Below, in pieces: positions 46,154 through 56,360 of a DNA stretch of 64,000 nucleotides. The notes beneath the pieces are model-generated. The model ran no database searches. It saw only the letters and a list, made by a program, of their open reading frames with translations, and was not told where the DNA came from. A program made the position numbers and the translations under genes. This DNA comes from Berberis thunbergii (Eukaryota; Streptophyta; Magnoliopsida; Ranunculales; Berberidaceae), in contig QNQO01000512.1 in NCBI GenBank assembly GCA_003290165.1, forward strand, positions 310,001 through 374,000, read 5' to 3'. Within the stretch, counting starts at the first letter, position 1. Each line of letters starts with the position of its first letter.

Positions 46154-48696
46154 ATCCCTACGACTTCTTTACGACTTCGGGTTCGTTTGCATTTTCTCTA
46201 TGATTTTGCATGGCGTCTTTGTCGTTTTAGGGATGTGCTAGTTTATGTTGTGCTGCATGTGGGTGCAACTATATGTTTGACAGATCCTCAACTTTTTTGG
46301 TTGTTGCTATATGATCTAGTCAACATCGTGGACTAAGTGTTTAGGTTTGGGGAGTGTTCACTATGTTCTTCTTCGTTATTTCATGGTACATCATTTATGA
46401 GGAAGAATATATGTCAGGATGATGACGTTAAACCAAGCGCTCCTTGGAGGCATCCTAGCTTCAGTTGTATCATTATGATCAGTTTGGATTGATTTTCGAG
46501 TTCTTTCTAGTTGCATTTCACTCATAGTCGTTAGCTCCATAACAATTTTGACTTACAACTGATACATGTAACTTTTTTTTATGTCCTGTATTGTTTTTAT
46601 CAATTTATTATGATTAGTCCACAGTTCTTATGTTTTTGCGCATTCATTGGTGGACGATTTCGTCGAAATTAGTAAAAACTTTCCAATGGTAATATCACTC
46701 TAACTCTCATCTTTTCTTTGTTCCTGCATTTGTCATGATCATCATTTTATACATTGAGGACAATGTTTGGGGGTGTAAGGTTTATGAGTTTTTCTACATT
46801 CTTCGAAAATTTTGAACTAAAATGTATATCACAATTGACTATTGTATTCTACTCAATCTCCATTGAATACATAGTTAATTATGATTGTGTGAAAAGTTTT
46901 CGATTTGAAAATGCATTTAAAATCTATGTTCCTTTCCAATGAAGAGGATGTGCTTTCAAGTATGCCTTTAAATTTGTGGAATGCATGCTTTCACTTGTCA
47001 CTTTTATATATCAATAGGAAAACATATGGTTTGATATTATCTTTAAGTTAAATATATTTCATGATATTTTTCGACTCGGCCACTCTTGCACTATAAGCCA
47101 AGTTATCATAATTTGAAGTTAATCAATAAGATATTAACTAGAAAACCTTAGAATAATAGTGAAGACTTAACCGTTGTGAGTTTCGAGACATTCTATTTTT
47201 CTTGAGGGTTATTAAATAAACTCTGACTTTTGTTGAGTTCGCATTATTTCGTTGATGATCTCATTATTCTTGTTTCTTTTATTGAGTGCTTTGAGAATGA
47301 CGTTAAAATTGAATTATTATACTAGAACTTCTTAGTTTATTCAGTTGAGATGTCATAATACCGACTAGAGCTTAGGAAGTGATATAGGCATTATTTTTCT
47401 TTGAACCGTTCTTTAGCCTTTTTAGCCTACATAATAATAAATATTTGTTTACAACCCTTTGAGCCTTTGAATGGACTTTTTCTTTGCTAACCCCATCTCC
47501 ATTACCTACTCCAGTAAGGGAGTAATATTTCATACTATTTTTATTCTTACCCAATGTCTCTGAGAATGTGTATGGTTGATATATTTTTGGAAGGGGTAAA
47601 TAAAAAAGAGTTGAAACTAAATATTCCATGAATCCTTGGGACTAAAAAATGTTTCATTGTGCAGAAGGGGAAAGCATGTCGTTGATCTTATAAACAAAAA
47701 ATTGATGCTTCAAAAAAAAAATATATGAATAAGAATTTATTGTGCAGATGGGGAAAGCATGTCGTTGATCTTACAAAAAAAAATCGATGCTTTGAAAAAA
47801 AAGAAAAAAAATATATGAAGAAGAATTTCGAAGGAAGAAAAATTAATGGTGTACAACATTGGTTTATTCTTCATAGCCCCATGTATTTATTAAAGGGTGT
47901 ATTCATTCTCAGAGAATTTTCTCGTATCCTTTTCCATTCTTGTTAGCCGAAATCTTAGCCTCATTACAACCTAATAAAGACCTAATTGATCTTAAGTAAA
48001 AGTCTGGTTCATAGACGTGGAGATTAAATAGACAAGAACTATGGTGTGTGATTCAATATTCTCAAAGTAATTGATATTCCTGTCCATGAGATCATATTCA
48101 TTTCATTCTTTTAAAAGTCCATTTTTCATGATTATTATATGTGAGATGTTTGTGTTTCCATAATTTATTCTCTTTCTCACATATAAACTGAGTAATAATT
48201 AACCAATCTCTGAGTTATTCATTTCTAGGTGACAAGAGAGATTTGTAGTCAAAGTGTATTATTCAAAGGTTATCTAGTCGTATCTTTCTTGAGAAAAATA
48301 AAGTTATGTTGATAAGGCCATGCACACACACACTTCGAGTTGAGAATAATTGATGAAATTTATTTAACCTTTTGGTATTATTAAATCATTGTTAGACTGT
48401 TTTGTGACACTGTTAGTTGTTTTTTGAAATTTTTGGCAATTAGATTATTACTTTGAGGATAATAAACCGAGTAATCAAGTTACCATGTTTTGGAATTTAT
48501 TAAGTCATAATGTTTGTAGGTAACATTTCAAGAAACCCTCACGAGACTATAACTCGTCCACTAGAGGTATTCTAGGGGTTTAAAGCCTTGTTGCACGTTT
48601 AAGTTAAGTGCAACCGATGATTCCTGCGAAAGTGAGTTAGAATTTTATTCTTATTGTTTTGCTCGAGGACTAGCAAAATATAGGTTTGGAGGTATT
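46154..48696. other. 3' internal region of element H
   Basis: No pol. It includes acattgaggacaatgtttgggggtg (46752), an Athila-type tract, and an imperfect direct repeat at about 47660-47800 (attgtgcag, ggggaaagcatgtcgttgatctta, gatgctt). It ends with a polypurine-like taggtttggaggtatt before the 3' LTR. Confidence 0.6.
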
Positions 48697-50722
48697 TGAT
48701 AGTCTCGTAATTAATAGATAATATATCCCTTAATTAATATATGTTAGTGATTCGATTATTATGTTTTATTCTAATTATTTCTTTTTCATGACTGTTTAGG
48801 AATTTAAGCGTGAACGATGAAATCGCATTAAGGTGACAATTTGAGGAATGATCAATTGGTTGATTCTAGCGGTGGTACAAAGTAGTAGATCACATGTATA
48901 AACTTAACCCAAACAAACCTAGGTCCACAAAATTTAACCTAAGCCCAAGCCCAGAAAGCTAACCTAGAAACCCAAGCCCAACCTAACAAGGGAATAGGAG
49001 ATCCCTATTTAGGTTTCTTTCTTCCATTCTCTTCAAGGCCTCTTCGACATTTCTTTTTCCAAGGTTCCTTTCTTTTCCAGCCACCGCGCCACATCCACCC
49101 TGCCAGTAATCCTCGATCGATAGGATAACCGACAGTGCAATCATCATGCCATCACCACCTCCTCCTCACCCTGTTTGGCACAACTGCAGACCACCATCAC
49201 GACCCCTTGTTTTTCTCTCTAGCAGCCAACCACTGAACAACACCATCATTCATCACGTCCTCACGTACAAAGCACCTCCCTGTTCTCCACGTCTATATCC
49301 TCCCTGTTACATCACACCCTTGTTTCATCCACGCAACCAAACAGAGCAGCAACAAAGGAGGCCGCAAAGCTCTTCCATCTCCATCTTTTGTTACCCTGTC
49401 TTGCGGCCAACTAACAACACCACCATCAACCGCCACCTCGCCTACCTCACTCACCCATCTCTCTCTTCCATCCAGTTTCCCTCCCCTCTCTTGTAACCAA
49501 TATCACCGACACACACCACCACCAAAATAGAGTAGTTCCTGCTCTTCTTTCCTCGCACGCCACCTTCCAACCACCACTCCGCCATCTCTTCATTCCCTCT
49601 TTCTATCGCCCCTTTATCTCTCTTCTCACTGATATTCTCTCTTGCTTGCAGGTTCACCGGAGAAGAAGAGTCAATAGCCAAGCGAAACAGGAGCAAAATT
49701 AGGGAGCAGCTCCGTACTTCACCTCCCCCGTTCTCTTCCTACTTTCGTCCTCTCCCTCTCTCGTATCTTCCTCACTTGGTATTCATCTCCCTTGCAGGTT
49801 CAGCGAAGAGGAATCTCACCGGAGGAATCAACGGAGCGGCGTGGCTCGCTGGAGACGAAGGCGCAGGAGAAAAGCGAGAAAAACTGATTTTTGAATCAGT
49901 TTGGCTATTCACATCCCAGACTTTATTCTGAGCCACCATAGTGCGTTTGCAGCAGTTTCTCGGGATGCGTGTATGTGCTGAGATGAATTCCATTTCCACT
50001 AGACCACCACCACCATGATCTTGTTGGCCCTGCGCCGAGGCAAAGATGAAACCATAGGGTTTGCTAGAGTTTGTTGTATCTGAATTTATTGTATTCTATA
50101 TACTTGAACGTTAAACACAGTTGATTTCTGAATTTCAATAATTTGTTTTCATTGATTATATGCGGAATAAATTTCTTGACTAATTGGTAGTTAGAAGTTC
50201 CCTTTGTTGATATTCGAAGCCTGCTTTAATCAATTAATTTGAATCTGTGATTGTGTGTGTCGTAAGAAGACATTCAATGCTAGGGGTTTGCATTAGTTAA
50301 AATAAACCTGTGATTGTGTGTGCCGTAAAAAGACATGCAATGCTAGGGGTTTATGTCTTTGGTGAAATCAATTGCGAACTTAGATTAACCTTTAGGTTAG
50401 TCGTGTTGATTCTCGAAAACAATAATTTAGATTACACAAATCTTGAAGAACCTGTGGTGGATTCGATGTCTTGGTCTACTCTCTAATCATCTCACCAGTT
50501 TAATTTTAGTTGTCAATTTCATTTTCTTAATTTAGTAATTTACATCTGCTATAACCCCCAACTCTAAATTAGTTTAAATAAGTCTTAGATTTCAACTGTC
50601 TCGTCAATCCTCGAGGGATCGACTCGTATTTGTCTTTGTCTAATAGTTAGATAGACGTGTACTTGCGGTATTACAAGTAGGGTTTATTAACTTATTAACT
50701 TATGTTAATAAAATCTCCATCA
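48697..50722 (+). repeat. 3' LTR of element H (2026 bp)
   Basis: Complete TGATAG...CATCA LTR. The first third contains the His/Pro/Ser-coding-looking CCACCACC tract that produces spurious frames. The end has gagggatcgactcgtatttgtc, similar in position to the tgtgggattcgacccgtac phrase of G. Confidence 0.85.
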
Positions 50723-51600
50723 GCGGACCCAAAGATAAATTTTTGGTCAACTATATACAACAGATCTTGCAAACAGTAAAGATACTAAAATCTATGAAAC
50801 AAAAGTCAGAGGAAACGGTAAGAGCATACGTTGCACTCTTCAATGACGAGTTGACTCTCGTCAACACTTGTAACGATGCAACAACCATCGCAGCCTTCAC
50901 CGATAGTCTGAGGAACGACAAGTTCTATAACTTCCTAACTTTGGACCCCTCAGCAAATATGGTGGACCTGGTAAAACAAACACATAATTACATCATCCTA
51001 GATGTGAAACTAACCTCCTAGAAAAAAGGGGAATCAGTGAAGAAGCCATCTGTCTCTAAGGACGGAGAAGAGGAGAAAAGCAGGGAGCGTTGTGATGAGA
51101 TATGTGTCCTTCACGGAATAAACTCGGAAACCAAGCGCTCCAACCGGACTCGAAAGGGGTTGTTCCGCCAACTACGCACTAGATTAGCCTACGAGGACAA
51201 ACAAATGCAACGTGTTCACTCTAAGGAATCAATTATGCCCCTTACCTTTATGGATAGGGACCTCCAAGGTGTTCATACACCACACAATGATGCCCTGGTA
51301 ATATAGGTGTCCGTAGCAAATTGGGAAGTGAAAAGATCTTTAGTAGATACTAGAAGCAGTACGAATGTGTTGTTCCTAAACACATTTCGCAACATGCAGC
51401 TAAAGGAAGAAAACTTTAGCCTCTCAACACTTCCTCTGGTCAGACTCAGCGAGGATAAACACTTCCTAATTGACAAGGTACTTAATGTACTTGTGTAAAG
51501 TGGAGATCGCAACCTCTATCTAGTGAAGCCATGGCCTCCCCAGGATGATGTTGTAGGTGGACGGTAGACGAGGAATCCCATGTCAGCCTGAGAAAAAGAC
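50723..51600 (+). pseudogene. gag-protease of B2 with inverted protease end
   Basis: Gag resumes after the H duplication. Compared with A and B1 it lacks the capsid domain and joins the N-terminal part directly to MKQKSEETVRAYVALFNDEL and NDKFYNFLTLDPSANMVDLV (50743-51021), the same deletion as in B3. The zinc finger is missing as well. The protease starts at about 51290: a stop (ata tag) precedes VSVANWEVKRSLVDTRSS, where the active-site Gly is Arg. From 51478 to about 51570 the sequence is the reverse complement of the normal protease end, and about 200 bp on each side is lost. Confidence 0.8.
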
Positions 51601-51639
51601 CCAACGTCGGTCAACCCGAAGAGTAATAGCAGGGCTATC

Positions 51640-52980
51640 CAAATAGGTTCCCGCCTAGGAAACAAGTTCACGGAATAGCTGATAACACTGCTGCGACAGA
51701 ACCAAAATGTCTTTGCCTAGATGATGAAGGACATGGTAGGTATAGACCCCTTTCATAATCACCCATCACCTGAATGTAACCCCAGCACGAAAACTAGTCA
51801 GATGGAAGAAAAAACCTGTGGCCCCTTAAAGGAACTAGATTATAAGTGAAGAAGTGCAGAGGCTACTAAACGCCGACATGATAAAAAGGCGCGATACCCA
51901 GACTGGCTGGCAAACACCATCCTAATGAATAAGAAAAAAAAGTGGAGAAAATAAGTAGATTACACCGACTTGAAAGAAACATGCTTGAAGGAAAACTTTT
52001 TGCTTCCCCGCATCGACCAAATTGTAGATGCCACTTTTGGACACAACCTCCAAAGTTTCATTGACGCCTATTTCGGATATAATCAGATACGGATGCACCC
52101 CTCAGATCAAGAGAAAACGTCATTCATAACCGAGAGAGGGTTATATTGCGATCAGATGATGCCATTTGGTCTCAAGAACACAAGCGCTACATACCAACGG
52201 CTAGTGAATTAGATGTTCACAACCAAATTGGAAGAAACATGGAGGTCTACATAGATGACATGCTGGTCAAGAACCACAACAACCAAAATCACATATCCGA
52301 CCTTGCCGAAGAATTAGACCAACTCCGTAAGTATCGGATGAAACTCAACCCGCATAAATGCACGTTTGGGTTGAGTCAAGTTCCTAGGTTACATAGTAAA
52401 CCAAAGAGGAATGGAAGCAGATCCAGGCTCTTCTCGATATAAAGTCCCCAACCTCCATCAGGAAAGTTCAGAGCCTGACCGGGAGGGTGGCTACACTTAG
52501 TAGGTTTATCTCCAAGTCGTCAAACAAGTGCCTCCCTTTCTTCACGATCCTTAGAGAAATCAAGGCCTTCATTTGGGACAAAGATTGCAAGCAGACATTC
52601 CAGAACCTAAAGTCATAAATGGGAAGTACCGAGCTACTCTCAAAACCAACTTCAGGGGAAACAAAGACCAGTATACGCCAAGAAAACATTCGTGGAAGCC
52701 GAAGTAAACCATCCGGATCTAGAGAAGCTAGCTTTGGCATTAGTCATATCTTCTAGGAAGCTAAGGCCCTACTTTTAGGCCCATTATATCACAGTTCGGA
52801 CCAAACACCTGCTTCGTACAATGCTACACAAGCAGAAATTATCTGGCTGAATGGTTAAATGGTCGGTGGAACCGAGACAATTTGACATCAACTACGCACT
52901 CAGGACGACTATAAAAGCCTAAGCATTAGCAGACTTCATCTCCGAGTTTACTGGTGGTGGAGAACAAGAGCCAAATAGCT
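51640..52980 (+). pseudogene. Reverse transcriptase-RNase H of B2
   Basis: RT copies retroelement RNA to DNA in the particle. Visible motifs: YPDWLANTILM, KWRK.VDYTDLKE, NFLLPRIDQIVDATFGHNLQ, SFIDAYFGYNQI, MMPFGLKNTSATYQRLVN, and the YIDD box (VYIDDMLVKN, about 52233) with both aspartates intact but in another frame. Connection and RNase H domains follow in fragments (LTGRVATLSRF, about 52470; LSSVATLP region; KAQALADF-like at about 52915). Many frameshifts and stops. This is the best-preserved RT in the window. Confidence 0.85.
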
Positions 52981-53699
52981 TAGAACAGAGACCTGATGAG
53001 CCAGGTTAGATCCTGCGCTGTGAAAGGTCAGCCACGCAGAAAGGAAGCGGTGCCTGTATGACACTCCAATCTCCAAGCAACATCGTCTTGGAAAAAATTA
53101 TCAGATTTGGCTTCTCAACCTCAACCAACGAGGCAGAATACAAGGTTCACCTGTTCGGCATGAAGCTAGCAAAAGGAATCGAGGTAACTGTGCTAACCAC
53201 TTATAGCCACTCACGTCTGGTATTCAACTAGGTTATAGGAGACTTCAACAATAAAGACCCGAGGATGATAGCTAACTGTGAAAAAGGCCATTAATTCAGC
53301 ACGCCAATTCATAAATTTAAACTTCTACAATGTTCGCGAGACGACAATTAGATAGCCGACGAACTGGCCACGTAGGCCTCAACCACTGCAGAATCACCAA
53401 TGAACTCATCGAATTCCAAGAACAATCAAGTCTGAAAGAAGATGAGGTGAACAAGCTTTATGCAGTCGAAGTAAATTCAAGTTGGATAAATCTCATCGTT
53501 GAGAGCATCAAAGATGGGAACCTCCCAGCTTAAAAATTAGAGGCCAGAAAACTGAAAAACAGGCCAGTACGGTACACCCACCTAAAAAATAAACTCAACA
53601 GAAGATCATCCACGGGTCCCTTGCTTAGATGCTTAGCCTCCTCAAAGGCAAACCAAGTCCTTAGAAAGGTCCACGATGGCATCTATGGGAATCTCCCAG
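52981..53699 (+). pseudogene. Additional RNase H domain and linker of B2
   Basis: A second RNase H fold of the archaeal type, a hallmark of the Tat lineage. WILRCERSATQKGSGA (about 53007) has lost the first Asp (normally DGAS). Next come STSTNEAEYKVHLFGMKLAK, with the conserved NEAEY, and a decayed IADELA region near 53352. The linker (53330-53640) includes DEVNKLYAVEVNSSWINLIV and LLRCLASSKANQVLRKVHDG, which leads into integrase. Confidence 0.75.
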
Positions 53700-54695
53700 G
53701 CCCATAAGGCCATAACTTTGGGATACTACTGGTTGCAAATTTAGCAGGATGCGAAAGACATTGTCCGCAAGTGCGATAATTGTCAAAGGTTCGCGACGTA
53801 TACTCACATGCCCGCTCATCCCTTGACTCAAATTACCAGCCCATTTCCATTTGCGCAGTGGGAAATGGACATCGTCGGACTGCTCCCGACATCAACTAAT
53901 AAGAAGTTTCTCCTTGTAGCAGTTGATTACTTCACTAAATGGGTCGAAGTTGAGCCTCTGTCCAAGATAGAACGGGACCAAATTCAAAAATTCATATGGA
54001 CATCCATCATCTGCAGATTCGGTATTCCAAGGACACTAGTCAGTGATAATGAAACCCAATTGAAGGCAACAAGGTCGATAAACCATGCAAAGACCTTGGT
54101 ATCAACCACCATTTCTCCTTGCCAGGGCATCTGCAAGCCAACAATCAGGCTAAAGTCACAAATAAAACCATCATGAAGGCACTCACAAGGAAGCTCGATG
54201 CGGCAAAAAGGAAATGGGTCTCAACCTGCCAGGGATACTCTGGGCATATCTGACCACAAAAGAACACCCACCAGAAAAACACCATTCGCCCTAGCATATG
54301 GGTCAAAAGGAAAGGTCCCGGTGAAACTCAGAAGAAAAAATTTTCGGATAGAGGAATTCAGACCGAAAAACAACGACGAAGCTCTGTGCGTTAGTTTAAA
54401 TCTCCTCGAGGAAAGGAAAAGTCAGACCTCTTTAGAATAGTCGCTTACCAGCAAAAGATGGCTCAGTACTACAAAAAGAAAGTCAAGCCATGAGAATTCA
54501 AAGTTGGATACTGGGTACTGAGAAATACTTAGCAGAGTACTAAGGAACCAGAAGCAGGAAAACTGAACCCGAATAGGTAAGGGCCATATAAAGTGACTGA
54601 GGTCAACAGACCAGGGACGTAATTGTTGGAAGATGTGGACGATAGAAGCCCTATGCGGCTATGAAATGTAGAAAACCTTAAAAAGTATTATCAAA
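53700..54695 (+). pseudogene. Integrase of B2
   Basis: The integrase inserts the DNA copy. HHCC finger: C..C near 53772 (VRKCDNCQRF) then TYTHMPAHPLTQI. Catalytic core: first Asp in QWEMDIVGLLP, second in FGIPRTLVSDNETQ; the third-residue region (normally Glu) lies in frameshifted sequence around 54160 (AKVTNKTIMKAL in another frame). C-terminal domain: DVSSRPSK-like region lost; KLNPNR.GPYKVTEVNRPG and NVENLKKYYQ close the frame at about 54695. T1 repeats start only about 55 bp later, with no aORF2 module between. Confidence 0.8.
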
Positions 54696-54751
54696 TAATG
54701 AATATTTGTTTTTGCCAAAATTTTATTACTGGTCTACAACAACCCAACTCC

Positions 54752-55460
54752 CATGCGCAAGTTAGGACGACCAAAGTCAGACTTGTTGGACATGTCAAAA
54801 CGGCCATAGTCAGGCTTGCACTTTTTAGACACAAGTCAGGATGGCCAAAGTCAGACTTGTTGCACAAGTCAGAATGGCCACAGTCAGGCTTGCACCCTTT
54901 AGACACAAGTTAGGACGACCAGAGTCAGATTTGTTCCAAAAGTTAGGGCGGCCACAATCAGGTTTGCACCCTTCAAACACAAGTCATGACGGCCAAAGTC
55001 AAACTTGTTGCACAAGTCAGAACGGTCACAGACAGGGCTGCACCCTTCAGACACAAGTCAGGAAGCCAAAGTCAAACTTATTGCACAAGTCAAGACGACC
55101 AAGTTAGGACAACCACAGTCATGCTTGCACACTTCAGAAACAAGTTAGAAAGGGCAAAGTCAAACTTGTTGCACAAGTCAGGACGACCACAGCTAGGCTT
55201 GTACCCTTCAGACACAAGTCTGGACGACCAAAATCAGACTTGTTGCACAAGTTAGGATGGCCAGAGTCAGGCTTGCATCCTTCAAAAACAAGTCAGTACG
55301 ACCAAAGTCAGACTTTTTGCACAAGTCAGGACGACCACATTCAGACTTGTTACAGAAGTCAAGATTACCATAGTCAGGCTTGCACCCTCCAAGCACAAGT
55401 CAGGACGGCCATAGTCAGGCTCGCACTCTTTATACATAAGTCAAGACATCCAAGTCAGAC
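54752..55460 (+). repeat. T1 tandem repeat, B2 (dimer about 75 bp)
   Basis: A higher-order unit alternates acacaagtcaggacggccaa agtcagacttgttg with cacaagtcag..ggccacagtcaggcttgcacccttcag. Dimers start near 54829, 54904, 54979 and on; nine or so in all. It shares the aagtcag and acttg cores with the 56-bp T1 of element A but has a different period and internal structure. Confidence 0.9.
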
Positions 55461-55489
55461 TAATTGATTGGGCCAGGATGGCCATAGTC

Positions 55490-56055
55490 AGACTTGTACT
55501 CATTGCTCGAAGCCTAGTCTGAATAGAACGGGTGACGATGGCTTAGAAAGTAAGAACTTAGTCAGTGCTAATGTAGCATGGTGGAAACGGCTTGCCAGGG
55601 ATCATTGTCCAACTATAGATAATGATTGTCGAACTTATTGCTAGAAGCCTAGTCAGAATAGAACGAGTGACGACAACCTAGAAAGTGGGAGCTTAGTCAG
55701 TGATCATGTAGCCTTGTTAAAATGGCTTGCCAGGGATCATTGTCCAACTATAGATAATGATCACCAAACTTATTGCTCAAAACCTAGTTCGAATAGAACG
55801 AGCGACGAAGGCCTAGAAAGTGGGAGTTTAGTCAGTGCTCATGTAGCCTGGTGAAGACAGCTTGCCAGGGATCATTGTCCAACTACAGATAATGATTACA
55901 CAACTTATTTCTCAAAGCCTAGTCCGAATAAAATGGACGACGAAGGCCTAGAAAGTGGAAGCTTAGTCAGAGCTCATGTAGCCTAGTGAAGATAGCTTGC
56001 TAGAAATCATGGTCCTTCTACAAACCATGATCACCGAACATTATCACTGAAACAC
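55490..56055 (+). repeat. T2 tandem repeat, B2 (about 135-144 bp x 4)
   Basis: Units begin ctcgaagcctagtc near 55497, 55641, 55776 and 55911. Each has gaaagtgggagcttagtcag and cttgccagggatcattgtcc followed by an inverted motif ending gataatgatc. Same family as the 178-bp T2 of A, but shorter because one segment is missing. The next 300 bp (56056-56360) hold no gene. Confidence 0.9.
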
Positions 56056-56360
56056 CCTACCTGCAACTAATAGACGACAATAAAAATGGTAGTACAATCA
56101 GCACTTGTATAACCTTACATATTCTCAATGATCGTTGTATTTTCAAGAGAAACACCTAGAACGGCTACTGACGAAATATCAAGATCGAAGCCATAGTCCA
56201 ATACTTAAGAAAGTCAAAAAAGGTCAACAAAAGAGAAGTGCAAAGTGTCAAGATCAAGCATGCAAACAATAGACTGGCATATAGCACATAACCCAATCTA
56301 GCTACAGAGGGTACAGGTACGAAAAATACATGTTGAACACTCTTTAAATTAATTCAAAAG

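Larger units (their letters stand above)
43793..50722 (+). mobile_element. Element H, Athila-like non-autonomous retrotransposon
   Basis: Starts TGATAGTCTCG and ends CTCCATCA, flanked by a perfect 5-bp duplication GCGGA (43788-43792, 50723-50727). Joining the flanks restores text that is continuous in B3 (actgtggacccaagg). It has a gag-like frame but no protease, RT or integrase. It is the youngest-looking retrotransposon here, since its LTR portions are very similar and its gag frame has only adjacent stops. Confidence 0.85.

Noticed and set aside
49146..49496. Pro/His-rich 116-codon frame
   Set aside because: It falls inside the 3' LTR of element H and comes from CCACCACC-type low-complexity sequence; the 5' LTR copy does not keep the frame.
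54752..55460. Regular repeats that could suggest a CRISPR array
   Set aside because: Units are contiguous and diverged with no unique spacers, in plant retrotransposon DNA; they are 3'-region tandem repeats.
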